From the NCBI GenBank assembly GCA_003565625.1, contig PXBD01000050.1, positions 58,113 through 122,112 on the forward strand: a DNA stretch of 64,000 nucleotides, written 5' to 3'. The position numbers and the translations under genes were made by a program. This DNA is from Gammaproteobacteria bacterium. Lineage in GTDB: Bacteria; Pseudomonadota; Gammaproteobacteria; Xanthomonadales; Wenzhouxiangellaceae. Shown here piece by piece: positions 21,773-33,171 of the stretch (the first letter of the stretch is position 1; each line of letters starts with the position of its first letter). The notes under the pieces are model-generated. The model saw only the letters and a program-made list of their open reading frames with translations, made no database searches and had not been told where the DNA came from.

Positions 21773-22291
21773 ATCGCAAGCGAAAAACAGACCCGGCGCA
21801 ACGAAGACATTACGTCTCCGCAGGTGCGAGTAGTGGGTCCTGAGGGTGATCAGGTTGGCGTCATGACCAGTCGGGACGCGCTGGCCAAGGCTGAGGAATA
21901 CGGTCTGGATCTTGTGGAAATCGCGCCGCAGGCCGACCCGCCGGTATGCCGGATCATGGACTGGGGCAAGTTCCGCTTCGAGCAGTCCAAAAAGGCCCAG
22001 GCGTCGCGCAAGAAGCAAAAACAGATTCAGATCAAGGAAATCAAGTTCCGGCCCGGAACCGATGATCATGACTACGATGTCAAGATGCGCAATCTGCACA
22101 AGTTCATTGAAGAGGGCAACAAGGTCAAGGTCACGCTGCGGTTTCGCGGTCGTGAGATGGCCCACCAGGAACTGGGTCGCGATCTGCTCAAACGAGTGGA
22201 AGAGGCCATGTCGGAAGAGACCACGGTGGAACAGTTTCCACGCATGGAGGGCCGCCAGATGGTGATGATGCTGGCGCCCAAGAAGCACTGA
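21773..22291 (+). CDS. infC: translation initiation factor IF-3, probable AUC start
   Basis: ASEKQTRRNEDITSPQVRVVGPEGDQVGVM...; SD AAGGAG at about 21759-21764 precedes an in-frame ATC at 21773. Confidence 0.94.
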   Translation: MASEKQTRRNEDITSPQVRVVGPEGDQVGVMTSRDALAKAEEYGLDLVEIAPQADPPVCRIMDWGKFRFEQSKKAQASRKKQKQIQIKEIKFRPGTDDHDYDVKMRNLHKFIEEGNKVKVTLRFRGREMAHQELGRDLLKRVEEAMSEETTVEQFPRMEGRQMVMMLAPKKH

Positions 22292-22465
22292 TCGACAAGA
22301 AACACTGATCCACCAGAGCCCGGGTTACCCTCGAGCTCTTTCAACACGCTGGACTGCAGCTCCGCCAAGCGCTCTCGGGTCGGCATCCCGACAGCCGCTG
22401 CACGAAGGCATTACCAACGCCTCGCCTGGTGCGGGGTCAATAAGCGATCTGTAAGGAGTATGAAA

Positions 22466-22663
22466 ATGCCGAAAATGAAGAGCAACCGGGGCGCTGCCAA
22501 GCGTTTCCGGGCAACAGGCAGCGGGCGCATCAAGCGCAAGCGCGCCTTTCACAGCCATATCCTGACCAAGAAGGACACCAAGCGCAAGCGTCGGCTGCGC
22601 TCCACCACGCTGATTGCGAAGGCGGACGAAAAGTCCGTGCGTCGCATGTTGCCCAAACTGTAA
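22466..22663 (+). CDS. rpmI: 50S ribosomal protein L35
   Basis: [36 protein letters not shown]. Confidence 0.97.
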   Translation: MPKMKSNRGAAKRFRATGSGRIKRKRAFHSHILTKKDTKRKRRLRSTTLIAKADEKSVRRMLPKL

Positions 22664-22685
22664 GTGTCCTTAAAGGAGAAAGAAC

Positions 22686-24051
<1,366 letters not shown>

Positions 24052-24063
24052 GGGAGGCTGCCA

Positions 24064-26439
24064 ATGAAGATCAATCATCAATGGCTGGCCCAGTGGGTCG
24101 ATACCGACCTCGATGCGGCCGCCGTTGGCGAGCGCTTTACCCTGGCCGGGCTGGAGGTCGACGAGTGCGTGCCGCTGGCCGCTGCCCTGGAGGGCGTGGT
24201 GGTGGCCGAAATCACCGACGTGCAGCCACATCCCGACGCCGACCGACTGCGCGTGTGCCGGGTGGCCGGCGACAGCGAGGAGCGCACCGTGGTCTGCGGG
24301 GCGCCGAACGCGAGGCTCGGACTCAAGGCCCCGCTGGCAACCGTCGGTTCGGTGCTGCCGGGCGGCATGAAGATCAAACCGGCACGGCTTCGAGGGGTGG
24401 CCTCGGAAGGCATGCTGTGCTCCGAGCCTGAACTGGGCCTGGGTGAAGATGCGTCCGGTCTGATGGAGCTGCCGGCCGATGCTCCGGCCGGTGTGGCCCT
24501 GGTCGACTACCTCGGGCTTGATGATCACATCCTCGATATCGATTTGACCCCCAACCGGGCCGACTGCCTGTCGGTACGCGGGCTGGCACGGGAACTGGCT
24601 GCACTGACCGGCGGCCAGCTGTCCGGCCCGAACCTTGAACCGGTGGCGGCCAGCACCGAAGACGCGGTCGCGATCACGTTGGAGGCGCCCGCGGATTGCC
24701 CGCGCTATCTGGGGAGGGTAATTCGCGGGGTCGATGTACACGCCCCGACACCGCTTTGGATGGTCGAACGCCTGCGCCGCTGTGGCGTGCGCAGCCTGGG
24801 GCCCATCGTGGATGTGACCAATTACGTGCTGCTCGAGTTGGGGCAGCCCATGCATGCGTTCGACCTGGCCCGGCTTTCCGGGGGCATCCACGTGCGCCGT
24901 GCCCGGCCGGGAGAGCAAATGGTGCTGCTCGATGAGCGCGAGGTCGAACTGGACCCGGACATGCTGCTGATCTGTGACCAGACCCGCCCGCTGGCCATCG
25001 GCGGCATCATCGGCGGACTCGATTCTGCCGTTGCCGAGTCAACCTGCGACATTCTGCTGGAATCAGCCTGGTTCAACCCGGCCAGCATCATCGGCCGCAG
25101 CCGGCGACTCGGTCTGGCCACTGAATCGGCCCATCGTTTCGAGCGCGGAGTGGATCCGGAGCTGCAGCGCCAGGCCATGGAACGAGCGAGCGCGCTGATT
25201 CTGGCGATCGCCGGGGGTCGAGCGGGCCCGGTGGTGGAGCAAGCGGACGAAGGCTTCCTGCCGACTGCGGTTGAGGTCAGCCTGCGGCCGGGGCGCGTCA
25301 ATCGCGTGCTGGGCACCGATTTACCTGATGACGAGATCCGTTCGGCACTGACCCGCCTCGGAATGGCTGTTGAGCGGGACAACGACCGTTTCCGGGTCAG
25401 GCCGCCCAGTGCCCGACGCGATATCGAGGCCGAGGTGGATCTGATCGAGGAGGTGGCCAGGATGCAGGGCTATGACCGGCTGCCCAGCCGGCCTCCGGGT
25501 GGCCACCTGCGCCTGTCCATGCAGGCCGAGACGCGAGTACCGGAATCCCGGCTGCGTCGCCAGCTTGCCGCGCGCGGGTTCCAGGAGATCATCAGCTGGA
25601 GCTTTGTGTCCGAGCAGGATCTGGCCTGGCTGGGTCTTGAAGCCGGCGCGCAAGCGCTGGCCAATCCGCTCAACCGGGATCTGGCGGTGTTGCGCACCAG
25701 CCTCCTGCCGGGCTTGCTCAAGACCGCCGCAGCCAACTTCCGGCGTCAGCACGATGATTTTCGCCTGTTCGAGCTGGGTGCCTGTTTTATCAACACCGCA
25801 GACGGGTTCATCGAGCCCTGTCGGCTGACCCTGTTCATGACCGGGCGTGCGCACGGCGAACACGCCATTGGTCAGGACCGAACGCTTGATTTTTTTGACC
25901 TCAAGGGTGAGGTCGAACAATTGCTGGCGCTGAACGGAGTCGCCGGCCGGCTGCAGTTCAAGCCTTCGAGCCTCGGCTGGCTTCACCCCGGACAGGCGGC
26001 TGACGTCTACCTGGGCGATGATCTGATCGGTTCCTGCGGGCAGCTCCATCCTACGCTGGCTGCCGAGCTCGATGGCTCCGGGCCGGCGTTCGTGGCCGAA
26101 CTGGACGCTGAGCGAATCCGCAGTTCTCGCCTGCCGGTCCATCAGCGTGGTTCGCGTTTTCCGGCCCTGCGCAGGGACATCGCCGTGGTGGTGCCGGAAG
26201 ATACGCGGGCGGGTGACGTGGTCGATGAACTGTCTCGAATCGGCGGGAAATTGCTGGAACAGTGCATTGTTTTTGATGAATATCGGGGTAAAGGGATCGA
26301 TTCTGGCAGCAAAAGCCTTGCCTTGGGGTTGATTCTTCGCGACGTTTCGCGCACTCTTGTCGAGGAAGAAGTCGATCGGCTGATTGGCCGGATGATCAAG
26401 GGGCTAATCCAGCGCTTCGACGCGCGACTGAGAGGATGA
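24064..26439 (+). CDS. pheT: phenylalanyl-tRNA synthetase beta subunit
   Basis: 791 aa; [12 protein letters not shown]..., [24 protein letters not shown]. Confidence 0.98.
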   Translation: MKINHQWLAQWVDTDLDAAAVGERFTLAGLEVDECVPLAAALEGVVVAEITDVQPHPDADRLRVCRVAGDSEERTVVCGAPNARLGLKAPLATVGSVLPGGMKIKPARLRGVASEGMLCSEPELGLGEDASGLMELPADAPAGVALVDYLGLDDHILDIDLTPNRADCLSVRGLARELAALTGGQLSGPNLEPVAASTEDAVAITLEAPADCPRYLGRVIRGVDVHAPTPLWMVERLRRCGVRSLGPIVDVTNYVLLELGQPMHAFDLARLSGGIHVRRARPGEQMVLLDEREVELDPDMLLICDQTRPLAIGGIIGGLDSAVAESTCDILLESAWFNPASIIGRSRRLGLATESAHRFERGVDPELQRQAMERASALILAIAGGRAGPVVEQADEGFLPTAVEVSLRPGRVNRVLGTDLPDDEIRSALTRLGMAVERDNDRFRVRPPSARRDIEAEVDLIEEVARMQGYDRLPSRPPGGHLRLSMQAETRVPESRLRRQLAARGFQEIISWSFVSEQDLAWLGLEAGAQALANPLNRDLAVLRTSLLPGLLKTAAANFRRQHDDFRLFELGACFINTADGFIEPCRLTLFMTGRAHGEHAIGQDRTLDFFDLKGEVEQLLALNGVAGRLQFKPSSLGWLHPGQAADVYLGDDLIGSCGQLHPTLAAELDGSGPAFVAELDAERIRSSRLPVHQRGSRFPALRRDIAVVVPEDTRAGDVVDELSRIGGKLLEQCIVFDEYRGKGIDSGSKSLALGLILRDVSRTLVEEEVDRLIGRMIKGLIQRFDARLRG

Positions 26440-26443
26440 TCGT

Positions 26444-26743
26444 ATGGCGTTGACCAAGGCAGACCTCGCTGCGACCTTGTTTGACGAGGTCGGCCTGAAC
26501 AAACGGGAAGCCAAGGATTTTGTCGACGCCTGGTTCGAGGCGATTCGGCTGGCGCTGGAGACGGGCGAAAACGTCAAGCTGTCCGGATTCGGCAATTTTC
26601 AGCTGCGCGAGAAGGGCCAGCGGCCTGGCAGAAACCCCAAGACCGGGGAAGAAATCCCCATTTCTGCGCGCCGTGTCGTGACCTTCAGGCCGGGTCAGAA
26701 ACTGCGAGCCAGAGTTGAAGGATATGCTGGACCCGAGGAGTAA
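26444..26743 (+). CDS. ihfA: integration host factor alpha subunit
   Basis: [63 protein letters not shown]; follows pheT. Confidence 0.96.
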   Translation: MALTKADLAATLFDEVGLNKREAKDFVDAWFEAIRLALETGENVKLSGFGNFQLREKGQRPGRNPKTGEEIPISARRVVTFRPGQKLRARVEGYAGPEE

Positions 26744-27080
26744 TCAGGAACTGCCGCCGATTCCGGCCAAGCGTTACTTCACCATTGGTGAAGTGAGCGA
26801 TCTGTGCCTTGTCAAACCCCATGTCCTGCGGTACTGGGAGCAGGAGTTCCCCCAGCTCAAACCGGTCAAGCGGCGCGGTAACCGACGCTATTATCAGCGC
26901 CATGACGTGCTCATGATTCGCCAGATTCGGAGCTTGTTGCACGAACAGGGCTTCACCATCCTGGGAGCCCGCCAGCAGTTGGAGGGCGACCACGCGCAGG
27001 ATGATGTTTCACGCAGCCAACAGTTGGTGCGACAGTTGCGCACGGAGTTGGAGGAGGTCCTGCAGGTCTTGCGACGCTAA
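26724..27080 (+). CDS. MerR family transcriptional regulator
   Basis: [45 protein letters not shown]; overlaps ihfA 3' end. Confidence 0.9.
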   Translation: MLDPRSNQELPPIPAKRYFTIGEVSDLCLVKPHVLRYWEQEFPQLKPVKRRGNRRYYQRHDVLMIRQIRSLLHEQGFTILGARQQLEGDHAQDDVSRSQQLVRQLRTELEEVLQVLRR

Positions 27081-27124
27081 GGCGGGTCGCGACAATTGCG
27101 GGTACAATAGCGGAGCAATGAATT

Positions 27125-27201
27125 CGGAGCGTAGCGCAGCCTGGTAGCGCACCACAATGGGGTTGTGGGGGTCGGGAGTTCGAATCTCCCCGCTCCGACC
27201 A
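27125..27201 (+). tRNA. tRNA-Pro(GGG), CCA encoded
   Basis: CGGAGCG...CGCTCCG acceptor stem, anticodon arm CCACA-ATGGGGT-TGTGG, GTTCGAATC T-arm. Confidence 0.96.
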
Positions 27202-27315
27202 TTTCTCTTGCAACTTTAGCTTTTCCTCACACTTCGTTTATAGCCGGTGGCTTGTAATCCTCGTGGTCGAAATCACGTGCATGCAGCTTTAGCAAATTCG
27301 GAGTATTCAACCACC

Positions 27316-28293
27316 ATGAATGAAAAAACCAAGCTGGCCCAGATGCCGGATATCGCCAGCCACGCTGAAGTCCAGGTGGCCGGCAAGCTCGACTGGGTCG
27401 GGATGAACGAAATCGAATTGCCCATTCTGATCGATGGGCCGGATGGACGGCAGGTGCAGACCAACGCGCGCATCAGCGCGTTCGTGAACCTGGGCGAGCC
27501 GGACAAGCGCGGCATCCACATGTCGCGGCTGTATCTCCATCTGGATCGGGCTCTGGCCGAGCATTCCATCACTCCGGCCGCGTTGCGTCACCTGCTGCGC
27601 GATTTTCTGGAGTCTCACGCAGACCTGAGCACCCGCGCGATGGTGCGGATCGACTTCGAGTACCTGGTTCGCCGCAAGGCGCTGGTGAGCGACAACAGCG
27701 GCTGGAAACAGTATCCGTTCAGTCTGATCGCCAGCCTTGACGGGCGCAACTTTGCCATGGAAATGGCGTTTCAGGTGATTTACTCGAGCACCTGTCCCTG
27801 CTCTGCGGCCCTGGCGCGTCAGCTGATCCAGGACCAGTTCCGCAAGGATTTCGGTGTCGAAGGCGCGGTGGATGCCACGCAGGTGGTCGATTGGCTGGGA
27901 ACCGAGCAGGGGGTTCTTGCCACCCCGCATTCGCAGCGCTCGGCGGCGGATATCCGACTCCAGCTCGCGCCCAGCTTCGAGGCATTTCCGTTTGTGCAAA
28001 TGATCGATGTGATCGAAAACGCGCTGAAAACCCCGGTCCAGGCCGCGGTCAAACGCGAAGACGAACAGGCTTTCGCGTTGCTGAACGGCCAGAACCTGAT
28101 GTTTTGCGAGGACTCGGCGCGCCGCGTCGGCACTGCGCTACGCGAGCAGGATCGGGTTTCGGATTTCTGGGCCCGGATCAGCCACTTCGAGAGCCTGCAT
28201 CCGCATAACGCGGTGGCCATCGTTACCAAGGGCCTCGAAGACGGTTACCAGCCAATCGATGGCCATCCCAGCGGCTGGAAAGGCTGGCATTGA
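27316..28293 (+). CDS. folE2: GTP cyclohydrolase FolE2 (GCYH-IB)
   Basis: RGIHMSRLY, STCPCSAALARQLI, SFEAFPFVQMIDVIENAL. Confidence 0.94.
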   Translation: MNEKTKLAQMPDIASHAEVQVAGKLDWVGMNEIELPILIDGPDGRQVQTNARISAFVNLGEPDKRGIHMSRLYLHLDRALAEHSITPAALRHLLRDFLESHADLSTRAMVRIDFEYLVRRKALVSDNSGWKQYPFSLIASLDGRNFAMEMAFQVIYSSTCPCSAALARQLIQDQFRKDFGVEGAVDATQVVDWLGTEQGVLATPHSQRSAADIRLQLAPSFEAFPFVQMIDVIENALKTPVQAAVKREDEQAFALLNGQNLMFCEDSARRVGTALREQDRVSDFWARISHFESLHPHNAVAIVTKGLEDGYQPIDGHPSGWKGWH

Positions 28294-28301
28294 TCGAGCC
28301 C

Positions 28302-28327
28302 GCCGGGAAGCCCCTGGCTTCCCCGGC
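28302..28327. terminator. strong GC-rich hairpin between convergent folE2 and a lipoprotein gene; candidate bidirectional terminator without clear U-tract
   Basis: GCCGGGAAGCC-CCT-GGCTTCCCCGGC, about 11-bp stem with one bulge. Confidence 0.4.
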
Positions 28328-28333
28328 TTCCGG

Positions 28334-29209
28334 TTACTGATCAGGAGAACGAACCAGGTCGATCTGAGCGTCGTCCAGCAGCAGGCCGATGCGCTCGGCG
28401 CCCACATCGGCCAGGGCCTGTCCGATTACCCGCCTGTCGTGCAGCGTTATCACCCGCAGAGCAAGAATCGGCTGGTTCGGGTCGGTTCCTTCCACCAGGC
28501 TCAGGTCGATCTGGATTCCCAGGCTCATGCCGGCTGCATCCAGCGGTTCAACCAGGCTCCCGCCGGCGGTCACGCGCACCTGTGGCGCCAGGCGCCAGTC
28601 CTGGCCACCATCACGAACCCGCGCCCGGCCGGCAAAACTGCCGAGCCGGTGTAATTCGAGGATGTCGGGCTCTTGCAGCGGAGAGCCGTCCGCCGGGTCG
28701 ATCAGCTGGTCGGCTATCGTGAGTCGGTTTCCGTCAAAGGCGATTTCTTTCAGCAGACCGACGACGCTCTCATCCCCTCCGAAGCGACAAAGCGCTGGAT
28801 CGGTCTCGCCGACCAGCTGGTCTGACCGCAGCCGGAAGCGCATCGCGCAGGACCGTGCGCTGAGGGTGGCATCACCGGCCAGCGGTGTAAACCGTCCGGT
28901 CAGCCAGTCAGGCGACTGCGTTTCTGCCAGGCTCAGCAGAAAACCGCGCTCGCTGCCGCCTGCGGTTTGCTGCAGCAAAAGCAACTCCAGTTGATCGCTC
29001 GATCGGCCTTCGACCGTGACCTCCATCTGCAGCCATCGGCCTGCATCACCCGGACGCTCGGTCGGGCCATAGCGCCCGGGCAGGATTTGCGCCAGTTCAG
29101 GCAGGGCCGCAGAGGATGGGGCTGGCGCGGGTTCAGACCGTTGTTCAAGCCCGGCGCAGGCGCACAGCGTCAGGGTCAGCGCGGCCGCGACTGCCGCCTT
29201 GCCCGTCAC
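28334..29209 (-). CDS. lipoprotein with possible CpcT/CpeT-like domain
   Basis: Signal plus LTLCACAG lipobox; layout ILPGRY...SCAMRFRLRSDQLVGETDPALCRFG...IADQLIDPADG resembles CpcT-like proteins from memory. Confidence 0.5.
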   Translation of the reverse strand: MTGKAAVAAALTLTLCACAGLEQRSEPAPAPSSAALPELAQILPGRYGPTERPGDAGRWLQMEVTVEGRSSDQLELLLLQQTAGGSERGFLLSLAETQSPDWLTGRFTPLAGDATLSARSCAMRFRLRSDQLVGETDPALCRFGGDESVVGLLKEIAFDGNRLTIADQLIDPADGSPLQEPDILELHRLGSFAGRARVRDGGQDWRLAPQVRVTAGGSLVEPLDAAGMSLGIQIDLSLVEGTDPNQPILALRVITLHDRRVIGQALADVGAERIGLLLDDAQIDLVRSPDQ

Positions 29210-30009
29210 TGTGGCGCGTCCGGAAGCAGCAGAGCCGGATCAATGCGGATATCACCGAGGCTGATGCGCCAGTCCAGGTGCGGCCCGGTGGCCCGCCCGG
29301 TTGCACCGATCAGGCCGATCATCTCGCCCTGCGCGACGCGCTGGCCGGGCTCGACCAGGATCTCGCTCAAATGGAGAAAGGCCGAGATCAGCCCGTGGCC
29401 GTGGTCAAGAAAGATGGTGCCGCCGGAAAAGTACATGTCCGGATGGGTCAGGGTGATGATGCCGGCGGCCGGCGCCTGCACCGGGGTGCCGGTGGGCGCG
29501 GCAATATCCAGACCCCAGTGCGGTGCCCTGGGTTGCCCATTGAGAATGCGCTGCGAGCCGTATACCCCCGTAATCGGGCCGCTTGCCGGCCAGATGAACC
29601 CGTCTTTCCAGTCCGTCCGGTCAGCCCGATTCTGGCGCGCGCGTCGTGCCTGCGAGGCTTCATCCCGAATCCTCTTGAGCACCTCTGGACGCGGCGTGAC
29701 CTGCTCGCTTGGCAGCCCGTCAATGCGCTGGATGTCGAACTCACGGCTGGCCGGAACCAGCGTTTGCTGCCAGGTCCGGCCATCGGGCAGGGTGGCTTCC
29801 AGTTGCACTGGGCCTTCGGCATCGCGGCCAAACCCGACCAGGAACTGACCGTCGGCGCTGACCATCAGCTCATCACCGTCCGCCATGACGGTCGTGCCAG
29901 GCGGGGCGTGGCCGCGCACCAGACCGCCCTGCAGGGGCTCACCAATGAGATCGATTTCGGCTGCCGCGCCGGTGGCCAGAAAAAGCAGGAGAGTCACTAC
30001 TCGGGTCAT
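29206..30009 (-). CDS. M23 family metallopeptidase (HLD variant)
   Basis: HWGLDIAAPTGTPVQAPAAGIIT, LDHGHGLISAFLHLSE, GPHLDWRISLG. Confidence 0.9.
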   Translation of the reverse strand: MTRVVTLLLFLATGAAAEIDLIGEPLQGGLVRGHAPPGTTVMADGDELMVSADGQFLVGFGRDAEGPVQLEATLPDGRTWQQTLVPASREFDIQRIDGLPSEQVTPRPEVLKRIRDEASQARRARQNRADRTDWKDGFIWPASGPITGVYGSQRILNGQPRAPHWGLDIAAPTGTPVQAPAAGIITLTHPDMYFSGGTIFLDHGHGLISAFLHLSEILVEPGQRVAQGEMIGLIGATGRATGPHLDWRISLGDIRIDPALLLPDAPQ

Positions 30010-31586
30010 GAGGCCTGGTCTCCGCGGCGGATGACAAGCACCTGCCCGGGGCGCAGTATCGCGTTTTCATCCAGTCCGTTCCAGCGCATCAGGTCGGCCA
30101 GGCGAACGTTGAGTCGGCGCGAAATCAGCCACAGCGAATCGCCGTTGCGAACGGTGTAACTGGACGACTCGACCGGCGCCGGAGCCCCGGCCGGGCTGTC
30201 CATGAGAATGGTCAGGCGCTGTCCGGGGCGAATGAGATCGCGCTGACCCAGCTGATTCCATTGCTGGAGGTCGCGGACGCTGACCGAGTAGCGCCGCGCA
30301 ATCACCCACAGGCTTTCCCCGGGGCGCACCTGGTGCTGGAATCTGCGGGTGGGCAGTAGCCGTTCCTGCAGACGGGCGAAATCCTGGTAGCGGTCGGCCC
30401 ACGGGACATCATCGGGCACGGCGGCTGAGGCCCGCGGCAGCTGCAGACGCTGGCCGACGTTGAGATGGTCTCCATTGAGGTCGTTGGCCTCCCGCAGCGC
30501 GCTGATGCTGGTGTCGTGGCGCCGGGCCAGGCCCGACAGCGTGTCCCCGCGCCGGACCACGACCTCCTCATGGCGGATCACTTCACGTCCGTTGACCAGC
30601 GGCAGCACCGAACTGACGGCGTCGGCCTTGTCCAGCGGGACGAACAGATGATGCGGTCCGCCGGGCGGGGTCAAATGTCGATTCAGGCCGGGGTTGAGCG
30701 CGATCAACTCGGCAATGTCGAGTTCGGCCAGGGCGGACACGGCAACCACGTCGGTCGGGCCGGGCAATGTCAGGCGCTTGACCAGCGGTTCGTCGCGCCA
30801 GACCGGCAGGGTCCAGCCGAAGCGCTCGGGTTCCCTGAACAGGCAGCCCAGCCCATTCATTTTGGGTATGTAGGCCCGGGTTTCGCGCGGCAGTCGCAGA
30901 GCGTCCCATCCCGTTGCCCGATTGCGCGCCCGATTGAAGTTGATCGCTCGCTGAACCCGTCCCTGACCTGCGTTGTAGGCGGCCAGCGCCAGGTTCCAGT
31001 CGCCGTCGAAACGCTGGTTGAGGTAGCCCAGATAGTCGAGCGCGGCGCGCGTGGCCACGTAGACGTCCCGGCGACCGTCGTACCAGTCGTTGATCTCGAT
31101 GCCGAAATCCCGCGCCGTGGCACTGAGAAACTGCCACGTGCCCGAAGCCCTGCCATGGGAGTAGGCGAACGGGTCGTATGCGCTTTCCACGATCGGCAGG
31201 AGGGCCAGTTCACCCGGCATGTCGCGCGCCTCGAGTTCGTTGACGATGTCATGCAGCCACGGGTGTGCTCGGTCGAGCACGCGTTCCATGTAGTCGGGTC
31301 GGTCGCCGAACCATCGGGCCCACTGCAGGGCCTGGCTGCCTTCAGGACAGTAGGCGAACTCGATTCTGTCGACCACCCGGGCCAGCAGGTCCTGCTCGAC
31401 CGGATCGGGCAGGTCAAGGGGCCTGACGGCATGCAGATCCTGGCCGACCCGTCGCAGGGCCCGATCAACCGCATCGAAGGGGTCTTCGAGGCTGGCCCGA
31501 AGATAGAACGGAACCTCATCGGGGCGATGCGGTGCGGGTTCGGCCGCTGGCCGGGGTTCGATCGAGGCGCAAGCCGAAAGCAGCAC
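30006..31586 (-). CDS. mltD: membrane-bound lytic murein transglycosylase D with three LysM domains
   Basis: ALLPIVESAYDPFAYSHGRASGTWQF SLT motif; repeats VVRRGDTLSGLARR, VRPGESLWVIARR, VRNGDSLWLISRR. Confidence 0.93.
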   Translation of the reverse strand: MLLSACASIEPRPAAEPAPHRPDEVPFYLRASLEDPFDAVDRALRRVGQDLHAVRPLDLPDPVEQDLLARVVDRIEFAYCPEGSQALQWARWFGDRPDYMERVLDRAHPWLHDIVNELEARDMPGELALLPIVESAYDPFAYSHGRASGTWQFLSATARDFGIEINDWYDGRRDVYVATRAALDYLGYLNQRFDGDWNLALAAYNAGQGRVQRAINFNRARNRATGWDALRLPRETRAYIPKMNGLGCLFREPERFGWTLPVWRDEPLVKRLTLPGPTDVVAVSALAELDIAELIALNPGLNRHLTPPGGPHHLFVPLDKADAVSSVLPLVNGREVIRHEEVVVRRGDTLSGLARRHDTSISALREANDLNGDHLNVGQRLQLPRASAAVPDDVPWADRYQDFARLQERLLPTRRFQHQVRPGESLWVIARRYSVSVRDLQQWNQLGQRDLIRPGQRLTILMDSPAGAPAPVESSSYTVRNGDSLWLISRRLNVRLADLMRWNGLDENAILRPGQVLVIRRGDQAS

Positions 31587-31824
31587 GATCAGGGCCGGCG
31601 CCAGCAGGCGCGGGGTGAAAAGGTCGAGACGCAGAAGACACCTCCCAGAGACGGCAACAGGGCGCCATTATCCGTGATCGGGACGCTCGGTCAAGCACGC
31701 TCTGCCAATACGCTTGATTTCCCGACCCTCCTGCTGCAAGCTTGGGCCGGGTAGAGAGATTACAAATACAAAACCCGGGTCAGCGCCTGGCGCCGCCCAA
31801 CGGGTTCAAGGGAATGACAAGACG

Positions 31825-33171
31825 ATGATCCGCATCGACAGGGGACTGGACCTGCCGCTGGACGGCGGCCCCGTACGGCAGGTGGAACCGGCCCGACCGG
31901 TTCGCTCCGTGGCTGTGCTCGGCGGAGACTATCCCGGTATGCGACCGACCCTGCACGTGGCCGAGGGCGATCGCGTCCAGCGTGGCCAGTTATTGTTTGA
32001 AGACAAGAAAAACCCCGGGGTTCGATTCACCGCCCCGGCGGCGGGCAGGATTGGCGCCATCCACCGGGGCGAAAAGCGCTTCATGCAATCGCTGACCATC
32101 GAGCTGGGAGACGACGCCGGCGACGTGTCCTTTGATGCCTTCCAGTCCGGTTCAACGGGTCGCCTGAAGCCGACAGCGGTGCGTGAGCTGCTGCTCGAGT
32201 CGGGCGAGTGGACCGCGCTCAGGACGCGGCCCTACGGCCAGACGCCGGCGCCGGACTCGATACCTGCGGCGATTTTTGTCCGGGTCATGGACACGCAACC
32301 GCTGGCGCCCGACCCGGCCAGCATCATAGAACCTGAACTGGATGCCTTCAGTCGTGGCCTGCACGTGCTCAAGGCGCTGACCGCGGGCGTGGTCTGGGTC
32401 TGCCGCCCGCCCGCATCTTCCCTGCCTTCTTTCGCCGATGACCAGATCAGGGAGGAGGTCTTTGCCGGCCCGCATCCGGCCGGCAACCCCGGCACGCACA
32501 TCCATCATCTGCACCCGGTCGGACGCGGTCGGGTGGTCTGGACCATCGATTACCAGGACGTGATCGCCTATGGTCACCTCTTCGCCAGCGGCCGGCGCTA
32601 TACCAGGCGAACCGTGGCCCTGTGCGGCCCCCGGGTGCGGCGCCCGCGCTTGGTGCGCACTCGCCTGGGCGCCAACCTGGACGATTTGTGCCAGGATGAA
32701 ACCCTCGAGGGGAACAACCGGATGGTGTCAGGCTCGGTGTTCAGCGGCCACCACGCGCGCGGACCGCTGGCCTGGCTGAGCCGCTGGTCGAACCAGGTCA
32801 CGGTATTGCGCGAGGACCGCGACCGGCGCCTGCTCGGTTACCTGTCGCCCGGCCTGGAGCGCCACTCCAGCCGCAACATCTACCTGTCGAAGCTGTTTCC
32901 GAACAAGCGTCTGGCGCTGACGACCTCAACCAACGGCAGCGAGCGGGCAATGGTGCCGCTGGGTCAGTACGAAAGTGTCATGCCGCTGGATATCCTGCCG
33001 ACTCAGTTGCTGCGCTCCCTGATCGTTGGCGACCTGGAAATGGCCGAAGCGCTGGGCGCGCTGGAGCTGGTCGAGGAAGACCTGGCGCTGTGCACCTACG
33101 TGTGCGTGGGCAAGTACGAGTATGGCCCGATCTTGAGGGACGTGCTCGACCAGATCCAGAAGGAGGGCTGA
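31825..33171 (+). CDS. nqrA: Na+-translocating NADH:quinone reductase subunit A
   Basis: MIRIDRGLDLPLDGGP..., operon context with nqrB-F. Confidence 0.95.
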   Translation: MIRIDRGLDLPLDGGPVRQVEPARPVRSVAVLGGDYPGMRPTLHVAEGDRVQRGQLLFEDKKNPGVRFTAPAAGRIGAIHRGEKRFMQSLTIELGDDAGDVSFDAFQSGSTGRLKPTAVRELLLESGEWTALRTRPYGQTPAPDSIPAAIFVRVMDTQPLAPDPASIIEPELDAFSRGLHVLKALTAGVVWVCRPPASSLPSFADDQIREEVFAGPHPAGNPGTHIHHLHPVGRGRVVWTIDYQDVIAYGHLFASGRRYTRRTVALCGPRVRRPRLVRTRLGANLDDLCQDETLEGNNRMVSGSVFSGHHARGPLAWLSRWSNQVTVLREDRDRRLLGYLSPGLERHSSRNIYLSKLFPNKRLALTTSTNGSERAMVPLGQYESVMPLDILPTQLLRSLIVGDLEMAEALGALELVEEDLALCTYVCVGKYEYGPILRDVLDQIQKEG

